Counted from the stretch's first letter, positions 33,406 through 49,889 are shown. The stretch: DNA of 64,000 bases from UBA8919 sp041658185 (GCA_041658185.1 JBBAAR010000001.1:193791-257790), one strand, 5' to 3'. The notes: generated by a model not told the origin, from the letters alone. Made by a program: numbers and translations.

Positions 33406-35517
33406 TCATACTATTCCCAATATCTCCTGCGCTAATTTTTCAGAAACGGTCTCGTAAAATGCCGGCTCCATCGTATAAGTCGCCCGTCCCTGGGACAACG
33501 AACGCAGCGACGATGAATAACCGAACATTGCTGCCAGAGGAACAGAACCGTCAATTGTATGAATTTTTTTATTGGTTGACATATTCTCAATCCTTCCGCG
33601 GCGTGAGTTTATATCGCCCAGAATATCGCCAAGATATTCGTCGGGTGTAATTACTTCCAATTTCATTATCGGCTCCAATAAAACGGGGGACGCTTTTTTA
33701 AGCGCTTCCTTTGTCCCGATTGATGCCGCCATCTTAAAAGCGATGTCCGATGAATCAACCTCGTGATATGAGCCGTCCAAAAGTGTTACCTTGACATCCA
33801 CAACGGGGAAACCGCCGAGGACTCCGGTTTCAAGCGCTGAAATAATTCCATCCTCAATTGATGAAAAAAATTCACGAGGGATTCTGCCCTCTCTGATATC
33901 ATTTATAAATTCAAAACCCTTACCTTTTACATTTGGTTCAACCGTCAAAACAACATGCCCGTACTGCCCGTGACCGCCGGTCTGACGGATAAACTTTCCG
34001 GTTGCCTCAGCGGTTCTTTTTACCGTTTCTTTGTAAGCAACCTGAGGCGCGCCTATGTTTGCCGCAACGGAAAATTCCCGCTTCATTCTGTCAACAAGAA
34101 TTTCCAGATGCAATTCACCCATTCCGGAAATAATCGTCTGGCCGGTTTCAGTGTCTATTTTTAACTTAAATGTCGGGTCTTCCTCGGAAAGTTTGGAAAG
34201 TGCTTTGGAAAGTTTTTCCTCGTCTGATTTTGTCTTCGGTTCAATCGCAAGCCATATCACAGGGTCGGGAAATTTTATGTTTTCAAGAATTATCGGTTCT
34301 TTTTCATCGCAGAGTGTATCGCCGGTAAAAGTTTTTTTGAAACCTACCACACCCGCTATATCGCCTGCTATTACTTCTTCAACCTCTTCGCGGTCGTTGG
34401 CGTGCATTTTCACAAGTTTTGCTATTCGTTCACGGTTAGCCCTTGTTGAATTGTAGATTGAATGTCCTCTTTTGATAGTCCCTGAATAAACTCTGATGTA
34501 TGTCAGACGCCCCACAAACGGGTCGGTCTGGATTTTGAACGCAAGCGCTGATGCAGGCGCTGTTTCATCAGCAGCCCTTTTTATTTTTTCAGTTGATTCG
34601 GTTTCGGGATTTAGCCCCTCAATGGCAGGAATATCAAGCGGCGAAGGCAGATATGAAACAATCGCATCAAGTAAAAACTGAACGCCTTTATTTTTAAGAC
34701 TAGAACCGCACAGGACGGGAACTATTTTTCCGGAAATTGTCAGGGTCCTTACCGCATTGATGAGTTCCTCTTCGCTAATTTTACCGTCGCCGCTTACGAA
34801 CTTATGCATAATATTATGGTCTGCGTCGGCGGATGCCTCAATAAGTTTTGCCCTGTATTCTTTAACGAGCGGGCGAAGTTCCTGCGGAATTTCTATTTCC
34901 TCAAATTTTACTCCGAGTTCGTCGGTATATTGAAACGCTTTCATTTTTATTAAATCAACCATTCCGGATAATTTATCTTCACTGCCGATTGGTATCTGTA
35001 AAAGCACCGGGTTTGTATTGAGTTTTTTCCTCATCGCATCCACAACACCGAAAAAGTTTGCGCCGGTCCTGTCAAGTTTATTGATAAATGTAAGACGGGG
35101 AATTTTGTATCTGTCCGCCTGACGCCAGACCGTTTCGGACTGCGGCTGGACGCCGCCGACACCGCAGAAAACAACGACGGCGCCGTCAAGGACGCGAAGA
35201 GATCTTTCGACCTCCGCGGTAAAATCAACATGACCGGGAGTGTCTATGACATTGATGGTGTGCCCCTGCCATTCCAATGTTATCGCGGCAGAAGTGATGG
35301 TAATACCCCTCTCCTGCTCCTGTTCCATCCAATCGGTAGTGGTGGTTCCTTCATCAACGTTTCCGATGCGGTGAATTTTTCCGCTATAAAAAAGCAGCCG
35401 CTCGGTGGTAGTTGTTTTACCCGCGTCTATATGTGCTATAACTCCGATATTTCTGATGATTGATAAATCAGTCATTTTATTTTTACTGGTCTTTTTTTCA
35501 ATTTCTAAAACAGGCAT
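33406..35517 (-). CDS. fusA: Elongation factor G
   Basis: 703 residues from the ATG at 35517. Residues 1-14 are an extra N-terminus before TDLSIIRNIGVIAHIDAGKTTTTERLL. Other motifs are DTPGHVDFTAEVERSLRVLDGAV, NKLDRTGA and GMGELHLEI. It drives translocation and, with RRF, ribosome recycling. It lies between rpsG and tuf. Confidence 0.98.
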   Translation of the reverse strand: MPVLEIEKKTSKNKMTDLSIIRNIGVIAHIDAGKTTTTERLLFYSGKIHRIGNVDEGTTTTDWMEQEQERGITITSAAITLEWQGHTINVIDTPGHVDFTAEVERSLRVLDGAVVVFCGVGGVQPQSETVWRQADRYKIPRLTFINKLDRTGANFFGVVDAMRKKLNTNPVLLQIPIGSEDKLSGMVDLIKMKAFQYTDELGVKFEEIEIPQELRPLVKEYRAKLIEASADADHNIMHKFVSGDGKISEEELINAVRTLTISGKIVPVLCGSSLKNKGVQFLLDAIVSYLPSPLDIPAIEGLNPETESTEKIKRAADETAPASALAFKIQTDPFVGRLTYIRVYSGTIKRGHSIYNSTRANRERIAKLVKMHANDREEVEEVIAGDIAGVVGFKKTFTGDTLCDEKEPIILENIKFPDPVIWLAIEPKTKSDEEKLSKALSKLSEEDPTFKLKIDTETGQTIISGMGELHLEILVDRMKREFSVAANIGAPQVAYKETVKRTAEATGKFIRQTGGHGQYGHVVLTVEPNVKGKGFEFINDIREGRIPREFFSSIEDGIISALETGVLGGFPVVDVKVTLLDGSYHEVDSSDIAFKMAASIGTKEALKKASPVLLEPIMKLEVITPDEYLGDILGDINSRRGRIENMSTNKKIHTIDGSVPLAAMFGYSSSLRSLSQGRATYTMEPAFYETVSEKLAQEILGIV

Positions 35518-35526
35518 AATTAACAC

Positions 35527-35623
35527 CAGAGAATTAGAGATTAGAGAATTAGAGAATTAGTCAAGCAATTTCTAATTCTCTGTCGTATAAACTAATTCTC
35601 TTTCGTTTAAACTATTTCCCTGC
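35527..35623 (-). repeat. Spacer stem-loop, AGAGAATTAG type (rpsG/fusA)
   Basis: Full-size element with the attgcttgac loop; ends CTGGTGTTAATT before the fusA ATG. Confidence 0.87.
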
Positions 35624-35627
35624 CTTT

Positions 35628-36101
35628 CTACCAACGATAATGTGCGAACGCCTTGTTTGCCTCCGCCATCTTGTGGGTATCCTCTCTTTTTTTAACGGCG
35701 CTGCCGGTATTGTTGGAGGCATCAATTATCTCGGAAGATAAACGCTCACTCATCGGCTTGCCTTTTCTACCGGCCGCATACATCAAAAGCCATCTGACGG
35801 CAAGAGCAATTCCGCGGTCGTGTTTTACTTCAATAGGAATCTGATATGTTGCACCGCCGACACGACGGGGTTTTACTTCTAAAAGCGGTTTTACATTTTT
35901 TATCGCACGCTCTAAAACCGTCATCGGTTCCTGTTTTGTTTTTTCTTTTATTATATCCATCGCATCGTAACAAATTGTCTCGGCATGAGAACGTTTCCCG
36001 CATTTCAGCATATCAAATATAAATCGGGAGATGACCAAACTGTTGTATTTATAGTCAGGTTTCGCAGGTTCTTTTTTTATTTTTCTCGCTTTTCTTGACA
36101 T
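35628..36101 (-). CDS. rpsG: 30S ribosomal protein S7
   Basis: 157 residues: MLKCGKRSHAETICYDAMDII, PRRVGGATYQIPIEV, and AVRWLLMYAAGRKGKPMSERLSSEIIDA. It organises the 16S head domain and can regulate the str operon by binding its mRNA. Confidence 0.97.
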   Translation of the reverse strand: MSRKARKIKKEPAKPDYKYNSLVISRFIFDMLKCGKRSHAETICYDAMDIIKEKTKQEPMTVLERAIKNVKPLLEVKPRRVGGATYQIPIEVKHDRGIALAVRWLLMYAAGRKGKPMSERLSSEIIDASNNTGSAVKKREDTHKMAEANKAFAHYRW

Positions 36102-36110
36102 ATTAACACC

Positions 36111-36225
36111 AGAGAATTGGAAAATCAGTTTATACGAAAGAGAATTAGTTTATACGACAGAGAATTGGTGAATTGGAAAAAAATCTAATTCTCTAATTCT
36201 CTAATTCTCTATTCTCTATTCCTTG
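36111..36225 (-). repeat. Spacer stem-loop, AGAGAATTAG type (rpsL/rpsG)
   Basis: One of the longest copies, with five words in one arm and both TTTATACGA linkers. Confidence 0.87.
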
Positions 36226-36228
36226 CCC

Positions 36229-36651
36229 CTACACTGTCGGTGCCGGTGGTGCTGCCGGAGCTGCTGCTTTTACAACACCCGCTTTCGGCTTTTTCGCACC
36301 ATATTTTGAACGACCTTGATTTCTTCCGCTGACGCCTGTGGCATCAAGAGTTCCTCTAACTATATGATACCTGACGCCCGGTAAATCTTTTACACGACCG
36401 CCCCTGACCAGAACAATTGAATGTTCCTGCAAATTATGTCCGATACCGGGTATATAGGCGGTAACTTCAAAACCTGATGTAAGTTTTACCCTTGCAACTT
36501 TTCTTAAAGCAGAGTTCGGTTTTTTCGGCGTGGTCGTATAAACCCTCGTGCAAACACCCCTTCTCTGGGGCGACTCAGCCAACGCCGGGGTTTTACTTTT
36601 CCGCCTTGATATCAACCTGCCGTTTTTAACTAATTGATTTACAGTTAACAT
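36229..36651 (-). CDS. rpsL: 30S ribosomal protein S12
   Basis: 140 residues from the ATG at 36651 (MLTVNQLVKNGR); the longer reading starts in the spacer. KPNSALRKVARVKLTSGFEVTAYIPGIGHNLQEHSIVLVRGGRVKDLPGVRYH is canonical, with lysine in KPNSA as in streptomycin-sensitive strains. An alanine/proline-rich tail is extra. Confidence 0.97.
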   Translation of the reverse strand: MLTVNQLVKNGRLISRRKSKTPALAESPQRRGVCTRVYTTTPKKPNSALRKVARVKLTSGFEVTAYIPGIGHNLQEHSIVLVRGGRVKDLPGVRYHIVRGTLDATGVSGRNQGRSKYGAKKPKAGVVKAAAPAAPPAPTV

Positions 36652-36659
36652 ATTAACAT

Positions 36660-36727
36660 CAGAGCATAGTGCGTAGAGCATAGAAAAATATTCTCTACGC
36701 TCTCCCCTCTATGCTCTATCCTCTGCC
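36660..36727 (-). repeat. Spacer stem-loop, AGAGCGTAG type (leader of rpsL)
   Basis: GGCAGAGGATAGAGCATAG pairs with CTATGCTCTACGCAC words. It lies in the 5' leader between the promoter and rpsL. Confidence 0.82.
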
Positions 36728-36747
36728 TTTTTAATATAAGAAATTTA

Positions 36748-36777
36748 ATTATACAAAAATAATATAAGTATTGTCAA
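36748..36777 (-). promoter_or_regulatory. Promoter of the str operon (rpsL-rpsG-fusA-tuf and beyond)
   Basis: TTGACA (36777-36772), 18-base spacer ending TTTTTG, TATAAT (36753-36748), about 97 bases upstream of the rpsL ATG. It is the last clear promoter seen before the long ribosomal block. Confidence 0.8.
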
Positions 36778-36840
36778 GTGTTTTTTTTATTTTTTAAATT
36801 TTTATATTTACCGGTACGCCGTTTCTATTTATTCTTTTAT

Positions 36841-36863
36841 CCCGCATTGTTATTGCGCGGGGT
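36841..36863 (-). terminator. Weak hairpin after rpoC
   Basis: On the minus strand CCCGCGCAATAAC and AATGCGGG form a GC-rich stem just after the rpoC stop, followed by ATAAAAG and not by a long T-run. Termination may be partial. Confidence 0.4.
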
Positions 36864-36875
36864 GCGTTTTACTCG

Positions 36876-41033
<4,158 letters not shown>

Positions 41034-41056
41034 ATATACCTCGCTACGCTCGGAAG

Positions 41057-41134
41057 TTAAAGGTTTAAGGTTTAAGGTTAAAATAAGGTCTAAGGTTTAA
41101 AATTTTAACCTTTAATTTATACCTTTAACCTTTT
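41057..41134 (-). repeat. Spacer stem-loop, GGTTAAA type (rpoB/rpoC), partly coding
   Basis: AAAGGTTAAAGG supplies the last Lys-Gly-stop of rpoB; the other arm ends close to the rpoC GTG. Confidence 0.85.
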
Positions 41135-44100
41135 AATAGTTCTATATTCAATCCCAACGACTGTAATTCCTTCACCAAAACTTTGAATGATTCCGGCACA
41201 CCCATCTGAGTTATCGGCTTGCCGTTTATTATCGCTTCATACATCTTTGTGCGGCCGGCGACATCGTCGCTTTTTATCGTCAGAAATTCCTGCAGCGTAT
41301 GCGCGGCGCCGTAGCCCTCAATCGCCCATATCTCCATTTCGCCCATTCTTTGGCCGCCGCCGTGCGCTTTTCCGCCCAACGGCTGGCGGGTTATAAGCGA
41401 ATAGGGACCTGTTGAGCGGGCGTGCATTTTATCGTCCACAAGATGCGCTAATTTCATAATGTACATATATCCGATTGTAATTTTTTCGGAAAAAGGAACT
41501 CCGGTCCTGCCGTCGTAAAGCGTGATGCGGCAACTGTCATCCGGCAAAAAGTCCTTTCTTACCCCTTTGGAAATTAAATGTTTTTTAGCAAGCGCTATCT
41601 GCTGTTTTATTTCTTCCTCTTTGGCGCTGTTGAATACGGGACATATCGCCTGATAATTCATCTGGATACCCGCCCAGCCGAGCATCATCTCCAAAATCTG
41701 CCCTACATTCATTCTGGAGGGAACGGACAGCGGCGATATTATCATATCAACCGGCGTACCGTCGGGAAGATAGGGCATATCTTCAGCGGGAAGAATTTTT
41801 GCGACCACGCCTTTATTGCCGTGGCGGCCGGAAATTTTATCGCCGACCTGAATTTTTCTCGTGGTTGCGATGTAGACCTTGACGATTTTATTTACGCTTA
41901 CGGGAAGATCGTCGCCGCTCTTCAATGCATCTTTATCAAATCTTTCGGCTTTCTTAAATTCTTCCTGCCGTTTTTTAAAAAGTTCTTTTGCTTTTATTAT
42001 CTCCTCTTTTTTCTGAGCCGCGTTTATTTTTGCCTCTTTTGAAGAAGTCCGTTCGGACAGCGATTTTACCGTCTCATCATAAACCGTTTTGGCATTTATA
42101 AGTTCCTTCTTATATTTTGATTCAATCTCTTTTACCCGTTTTTTAGTCTCTTCCCTGGACAATTTTTCTTTTCTCTCAAAAATTTTTACATCGCTGACTT
42201 TTCCATAAACGCCCGGCGGTACGCGGAGCGAAACATCCTTCGCCTCTTCCGATTTTTTGCCGAATATCACTCTTAAAAGCCGTTCCTCCGGTGTCGTCTG
42301 CTGGTCGCCCTTCGGCGTAATTTTTCCCGCCAGGATATCTCCCGGCTCAACATTACTTCCGACGACGATAATGCCGTCTTCGTCAAGGTTCAGCATCGCA
42401 TCTTTTGATACATTAGGAATATCCTTCGTTATTTCCTCGGGACCCATTTTTGTATCCCGCGATTCGGCGATAAACTCCTGTATGTGGACCGATGTGAACA
42501 TATCCTCGCGGACTAATTTTTCAGATACCAGAATGGCATCCTCGTAGTTGTAGCCCTCCCACGACATAAAAGCAACCAACATATTTCTGCCGAGAGCAAG
42601 GGAACCGTCTTTTGTGGACGCACCGTCGGCAATCGGCTGACCTTTTTTTATAGAATCGCCTTTTTTAACAATCGGTATCTGGTTTATGCAGGTGTCCTGA
42701 TTGGACCTCTCAAATTTTTTAAGTTTATATACGTCAATAACGCCTGTTTCCTTATCCTTGATAGCAATCTGACGGGAATCAACGCTCAAGACCTCGCCGC
42801 TTTTTTCGGATACAACTACGGCGCCGGTATCCTTCGCGATGTTATCCTCAATGCCCGTTGCTACTACCGGTTGCTCGGGCGAAATAAGAGGAACCGACTG
42901 CCTCATCATATTTGAACCCATAAGCGCACGGTTGGCGTCGTCATGTTCCAAAAATGGTATGAGTGCGGCGGAAGTTGAAACCACCTGCAACGGCGAAATA
43001 TCCATATAATCAATTTTATCCGGTGTGACGAAAATGAACTCGCCGCCGTGCCGGGAAGAAACGCTGTTTGTAGTAAATCTTCCGGATTTGTCAATGGGTG
43101 AATTCGCCTGTGCGATAATAATATCGTCCTCTTTATCGGCTGTCATATATTCTATCTCGTCGGTAACTCTGCCTTTTATGACTTTTCTGTAAGGCGTTTC
43201 CAAAAGCCCGTATTCATTTACTCTTGAATAACAGGCAAGCGATGTGATTAACCCGATGTTTGCGCCTTCCGGGGTTTCAATCGGACAGATTCTTCCGTAA
43301 TGAGTGTAATGGACATCGCGCACCTCAAAACCGGCGCGTTTCCTGTGGAGACCTCCGGGACCCAGCGCGGAAAGCCGTCTTTTGTGAGTCAGTTCCGCCA
43401 GAGGATTTATCTGGTCCATATATTGCGATAACTGCCCCGTGCCGAAAAATTTCTTTATAATGCCGATGACCGGCTGAGTATTTAATATGTTCCGCGGAGT
43501 CGCTTGAACTCGCTCTAATGAGTTCATTTTTTCTCTGGTTAAACGAACCATATGGGCAAGACCGATACGCATCTGGTTTTCCAAAAGTTCACCGACTGCC
43601 CGTATTCTCCGGTTGCCGAGATGGTCTATATCGTCAATCTTACGGTCGTCGGCGCTCCCCAGCCCGTTGTTCAAGTCAATCATGTATTTCATTGTAGCGA
43701 CTATATCCTCAACGGTAAGGGTTTTTTTGGTTTCTTTCGGGGTGCTTTCGGCAAAACCCAACTCTTCAAAAATTTTCTTGAATTTTCTGTTTATCTTAAA
43801 CCTGCCTACTTTTGACAAATCATATTTTTTAGGATTTTTTAAGATGAGGTTTTCAAAATATTCCACCGCCTGGTCGGGTTTTACATATTCCATTGCGCGA
43901 TTTTGACGGTAGATATACATTATCGCATCGTTTCTTGTTTTAATTTTATCCAGCGCGAGGGTTTCCGAAATGGTCATATCTTTTACGACTGATTCCTGCA
44001 ATTTTATTTCTGTAATGATGACGGGAACGGATTTTATTTTGCCGGACGAGCGCATAATCGTCAGCAAATCCTCTGTGATACGGCGGTTCGTTTCCGCCAG

Positions 44101-44841
44101 AACCTCGCCCGTTTTAATGTTCACTATGTCCTCCGCAACAATTCTTCCGACGGCTGCCTCGGAGAGCGGAATGTTTTCCTTTTTGTAGAAAAACTTTAGA
44201 ATATCAGAATCCCTTTCTATGCCTATGGCTCGTAAGAATGTCGTGACAAGAAACTTTTTCTTTTTGTCAATCCTTACCCATAGTATATTTTTGTCGTCAT
44301 ATTCAAACTCCACCCATGCACCGCGATACGGAATAATTCTGGCGAAAAAAAGATGTTTCCCGTAAATAGAAATAGGCGTTTCTTCATCTTCTTCAAAGAT
44401 AACGCCCGGAGAGCGATGCATCTGGGTCACAACAACCCTTTCAACGCCGTTTATTATGAATGTCGCTTTTTTGGTCATCAAAGGAAGGTCGCAGACATAT
44501 ACATCCTGCTCGGAGATTTCCTTCGGAGTTCCTTTTTCCTGTCTTGCTAATAAACGGAATGTCGCTTTTAGAGAGGCGGCATAATTTGAGTCGGTGAGCA
44601 ATGCTTCCTCTTCGGTAAACTTCGGCTTAGCCAGTTCATATGAAACGAATTCCAGAATGTATTCACCGTTGGTTGAGGCAATCGGAAAAACATCCAGAAA
44701 TGACGCCTGAAGCCCCGACAACTTTCTTTTTTCCGGCGGGACATCTTCCTGTAAAAACTCCTTAAACGAATCCTTCTGAACCTCTATCAAATCCGGCAGG
44801 TTAATAATCGGCGAAAATTTGGCGAAACTGATTCTTTTCAT
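41125..44841 (-). CDS. rpoB: RNA polymerase beta subunit
   Basis: 1239 residues from the ATG at 44841 (MKRISFAKFSPIINLPDLIEVQ), which has a GGAG site; the longer open frame upstream is spacer DNA. Conserved blocks include LGNRRIRAVGELLENQ, GPGGLHRKRAGFEVRDVHYTHYGRICPIETPEGANIGLI (rifampicin region), GRNMLVAFMSWEGYNYEDAI and KISGRHGNKGVVAKILP. A Lys/Glu-rich coiled insertion lies near 930-990. Its last two residues come from a repeat. Confidence 0.98.
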   Translation of the reverse strand: MKRISFAKFSPIINLPDLIEVQKDSFKEFLQEDVPPEKRKLSGLQASFLDVFPIASTNGEYILEFVSYELAKPKFTEEEALLTDSNYAASLKATFRLLARQEKGTPKEISEQDVYVCDLPLMTKKATFIINGVERVVVTQMHRSPGVIFEEDEETPISIYGKHLFFARIIPYRGAWVEFEYDDKNILWVRIDKKKKFLVTTFLRAIGIERDSDILKFFYKKENIPLSEAAVGRIVAEDIVNIKTGEVLAETNRRITEDLLTIMRSSGKIKSVPVIITEIKLQESVVKDMTISETLALDKIKTRNDAIMYIYRQNRAMEYVKPDQAVEYFENLILKNPKKYDLSKVGRFKINRKFKKIFEELGFAESTPKETKKTLTVEDIVATMKYMIDLNNGLGSADDRKIDDIDHLGNRRIRAVGELLENQMRIGLAHMVRLTREKMNSLERVQATPRNILNTQPVIGIIKKFFGTGQLSQYMDQINPLAELTHKRRLSALGPGGLHRKRAGFEVRDVHYTHYGRICPIETPEGANIGLITSLACYSRVNEYGLLETPYRKVIKGRVTDEIEYMTADKEDDIIIAQANSPIDKSGRFTTNSVSSRHGGEFIFVTPDKIDYMDISPLQVVSTSAALIPFLEHDDANRALMGSNMMRQSVPLISPEQPVVATGIEDNIAKDTGAVVVSEKSGEVLSVDSRQIAIKDKETGVIDVYKLKKFERSNQDTCINQIPIVKKGDSIKKGQPIADGASTKDGSLALGRNMLVAFMSWEGYNYEDAILVSEKLVREDMFTSVHIQEFIAESRDTKMGPEEITKDIPNVSKDAMLNLDEDGIIVVGSNVEPGDILAGKITPKGDQQTTPEERLLRVIFGKKSEEAKDVSLRVPPGVYGKVSDVKIFERKEKLSREETKKRVKEIESKYKKELINAKTVYDETVKSLSERTSSKEAKINAAQKKEEIIKAKELFKKRQEEFKKAERFDKDALKSGDDLPVSVNKIVKVYIATTRKIQVGDKISGRHGNKGVVAKILPAEDMPYLPDGTPVDMIISPLSVPSRMNVGQILEMMLGWAGIQMNYQAICPVFNSAKEEEIKQQIALAKKHLISKGVRKDFLPDDSCRITLYDGRTGVPFSEKITIGYMYIMKLAHLVDDKMHARSTGPYSLITRQPLGGKAHGGGQRMGEMEIWAIEGYGAAHTLQEFLTIKSDDVAGRTKMYEAIINGKPITQMGVPESFKVLVKELQSLGLNIELLKG

Positions 44842-44855
44842 TTGAACTCCAGGAA

Positions 44856-44972
44856 ATAGCAAGTAGGAAGTAGTTTGTAGTTGGCGAGCTTGCCCATAAA
44901 GGGACTTCCTTCGGTCGCTCGCCTGAAAATAAGCCAACCAAAGGTTGGCAACTACCACTCGCTACTCGCTAC
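44856..44972 (-). repeat. Spacer, TAGCGAGTAG type (rplL/rpoB)
   Basis: TAGCGAGTAGCGAG and AAACTACTTCCTACTTGC form the outer arms; inside are the palindromes GCCAACCTTTGGTTGGC and GGCGAGCGACCG-n-GCTCGCC. A further word type with the same hairpin design. Confidence 0.78.
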
Positions 44973-45352
44973 TATTTGACTTCAACAGTTGCACCCACGT
45001 CGGTAAGTTTCTTTTTGATTTCCTCTGCCTGTGCTTTCGGAATGCTCTCTTTGACCGGTTTCGGCGCTGCCTCAACAAGGTCTTTTGCCTCTTTCAAACC
45101 CAGACCCGTAAGTTCGCGAACCACTTTAATAACATTGATTTTTTGAGCACCGGCAGATGTAAGAACCACGGTGAAATCAGTTTTTTCCTCAGCTGCTGCA
45201 CCGCTACCGGCAGATGAAGCCTGCGGTCCCGCTGCAAAAGAAGCCGCAGAAACGCCGAACTTTTCCTCAAGCGCCTTGACCATATCTGCTAATTCAATAA
45301 CGGTCATTTTAGAAATCGCTTCCAAAATCTCGTCTTTTCCGTTTGTAGCCAT
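44972..45352 (-). CDS. rplL: 50S ribosomal protein L7/L12
   Basis: 126 residues from the ATG at 45352, whose GGAGGTGAG site overlaps an upstream in-frame ATG at 45367. The N-terminal dimer helix, an Ala/Gly hinge and the C-terminal KINVIKVVRELTGLGLKEAKDLVEAAPKPVKE are typical. It forms the flexible stalk recruiting translation GTPases. Confidence 0.97.
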   Translation of the reverse strand: MATNGKDEILEAISKMTVIELADMVKALEEKFGVSAASFAAGPQASSAGSGAAAEEKTDFTVVLTSAGAQKINVIKVVRELTGLGLKEAKDLVEAAPKPVKESIPKAQAEEIKKKLTDVGATVEVK

Positions 45353-45379
45353 TTTACTCACCTCCATTTTTTCTTGAAT

Positions 45380-45898
45380 TTATTTTTTATTGCTTGCCGC
45401 TTTCAACACAACTGCTAAATTCCTCATCGGAGCGGTCAAGACATTCATCAACCTTATCAGCGGTGATGAAATGCTGAAAACAACCTGTGCTATGAGTTGT
45501 TCTTTTGAAGGCAACGATGCTATTTTTGCCACATCGGTTGCCGACAAAAATTTATTATCAAAATAACCCGCCTTTATTTTCAGTTTATTGTTATTTTTTG
45601 AGAATACGGAAAGCGTTTTAATAGTTTTAACCGGGTCGCCTTTTTCAAGAATTATTGCAGTTGCCCCCCGGAGATGTTCGTCAAAATTATCAATTTTAAG
45701 ATTTTTGAGGACTTTTGCGACGAGGCGATTTTTAATAACGCGGAATTCCGCATCGGTGGATTTTACTTTTTTACGCAGGTCGTCAAGTTCTTTAACCGTC
45801 AGACCCTGATAACCGGCAAAACAAAAATTTTTAGCCGCAGTTATTTCTTTTTCAAACGATTTTACGAACTCCTGTTTTTCCTGTTTGGTTTTAATCAT
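45380..45898 (-). CDS. rplJ: 50S ribosomal protein L10
   Basis: 172 residues: FAGYQGLTVKELDDLRKKVKSTDAEFRVIKNRLVAKVL and PLIRLMNVLTAPMRNLAVVLKAASNKK. It anchors L7/L12 dimers to the ribosome. A GGAG site precedes the ATG, and its leader carries a terminator-like hairpin. Confidence 0.96.
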   Translation of the reverse strand: MIKTKQEKQEFVKSFEKEITAAKNFCFAGYQGLTVKELDDLRKKVKSTDAEFRVIKNRLVAKVLKNLKIDNFDEHLRGATAIILEKGDPVKTIKTLSVFSKNNNKLKIKAGYFDNKFLSATDVAKIASLPSKEQLIAQVVFSISSPLIRLMNVLTAPMRNLAVVLKAASNKK

Positions 45899-45920
45899 AC
45901 TTTACTCCGTATTTTCATAC

Positions 45921-45956
45921 AAAAAAAATATCTTCTTCGAGAACGCAAGAGAAGAT
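45921..45956 (-). terminator. Attenuator-type terminator in the rplJ leader
   Basis: ATCTTCT (45956-45950) and AGAAGAT (45936-45930) pair around a 13-base loop and are followed by eight T residues on the minus strand, 23 bases before the rplJ ATG. Confidence 0.65.
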
Positions 45957-46047
45957 ACCTTCTTTTGTCTCGGTTGGGTTATCCCTCAACAATCTCGGGA
46001 CAAGTTTTTTTAAGTCGCAAGTGCGGCCCCAACTTTCTACGACTATA
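45957..46047 (-). promoter_or_regulatory. Putative L10 leader and promoter
   Basis: A TATAGT -10 (46047-46042) preceded by TTGTTGT, with no good -35, opens a leader in which GTTGGGG can pair with AACCCAAC, and TTGTC with GACAA. Together with the following terminator it fits autoregulation by L10-L7/L12, but I could not match it base by base to the known L10 leader family. Confidence 0.45.
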
Positions 46048-46055
46048 ACAACAAT

Positions 46056-46138
46056 TACAAATTGAGAATTAAGAGTTAAGAATTAAAATGTCAAAATCCA
46101 CAATTCTTAATTTTCAATTTTCAATTCTCAATTGCCTT
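46056..46138 (-). repeat. Spacer stem-loop, ATTGAGA type (5S/rplJ)
   Basis: GGCAATTGAGAATTGAAAATTG pairs with TTAATTCTCAATT. Yet another word in the GGCA-led design; it fills the space after 5S rRNA. Confidence 0.8.
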
Positions 46139-46147
46139 TTATAAAAT

Positions 46148-46265
<118 letters not shown>

Positions 46266-46277
46266 AAAATTTAATTT

Positions 46278-46415
46278 TTACTGTTTTTCTACAAGTTTTT
46301 TCAGGGTTCTGGAAACATCAAACATTTTGATAATTACCATCACATTACTTACCGCTATGATAATTCCGAGAGCCATAACCAACTGATAAATGTCTTTCAA
46401 CATATCGGGTTCCAT
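46278..46415 (-). CDS. Small membrane protein encoded between 23S and 5S rRNA
   Basis: 45 residues from ATG at 46415 to TAA: an acidic start MEPDMLKDIYQ, a hydrophobic stretch about 12-30 (LVMALGIIIAVSNVMVIIK) and a basic tail DVSRTLKKLVEKQ, the shape of a one-span inner-membrane peptide. A GGAGGG ribosome site lies 4 bases before the ATG. It is on the same strand as the rRNA genes and must be transcribed with them unless it has its own promoter, which I do not see. No family recognised. Confidence 0.65.
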   Translation of the reverse strand: MEPDMLKDIYQLVMALGIIIAVSNVMVIIKMFDVSRTLKKLVEKQ

Positions 46416-46431
46416 TTTCCCTCCAGTAACA

Positions 46432-46507
46432 CCAGAGCATAGTACATAGAGCACAGAGGACAGAAACTACGCTCTCCCCTCTCCTCTCTACGCTCTATCC
46501 TCTGCCT
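46432..46507 (-). repeat. Spacer stem-loop, AGAGCGTAG type (23S/small ORF)
   Basis: GGCAGAGGATAGAGCGTAGAG pairs with CTCTATGTACTATGCTC; ends CTCTGGTGTTAC ahead of the GGAGGG site of the small ORF. Confidence 0.82.
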
Positions 46508-46515
46508 TTAATAAA

Positions 46516-46526
46516 CCAAATAATAT

Positions 46527-46533
<7 letters not shown>
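46516..46533 (-). other. 3' half of the 23S processing stem
   Basis: CTTGGCCATATTATTTGG (minus strand) pairs over 18 bases with the 23S 5' flank at 49665-49682, one G-U included; a likely RNase III substrate. Confidence 0.75.
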
Positions 46534-49664
<3,131 letters not shown>

Positions 49665-49671
<7 letters not shown>

Positions 49672-49682
49672 ATATTATTTGG
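49665..49682 (-). other. 5' half of the 23S processing stem
   Basis: CCAAATAATATGGTCAAG, partner of 46516-46533. The gap between it and tRNA-Ala holds no gene. Confidence 0.75.
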
Positions 49683-49786
49683 TCTCACACATTTCTGTAT
49701 GATTTAAGACACTTTTCTACCCTATATCCTCCGATTTATCGGAGTCCCGTTTTATGACGGATTTTATCAAAGAACCTATTTTTAAT

Positions 49787-49810
49787 TCTTAATTTTCAAT
49801 TCTCAATTGT
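49787..49810 (-). repeat. Short ATTGAGA-type repeat before tRNA-Ala 3' side
   Basis: AATTCTTAATTTTCAATTCTCAATTG (plus, split here) equals one arm of the 5S/rplJ spacer; the other arm is missing. Confidence 0.65.
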
Positions 49811-49816
49811 CTTTAC

Positions 49817-49889
49817 TGGAGGTGACCAGGGTTGAACTGGCGACCTCATGCTTGCAAAGCACGCGCTCTCCCAACTGAGCTACACCCCC
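49817..49889 (-). tRNA. tRNA-Ala (anticodon TGC)
   Basis: GGGGGTGTAGCTCAGTTGGG at the 5' end, anticodon loop CTTTGCAAG, and 3' GGTCACCTCCA; CCA is not encoded. It lies in the 16S-23S spacer as in most bacteria. Confidence 0.97.

Noticed and set aside
44842..44958. Upstream extension of rpoB by 39 residues
   Set aside because: The extension is encoded by spacer repeat DNA, and the ATG at 44841 has its own GGAG site and the family N-terminus.
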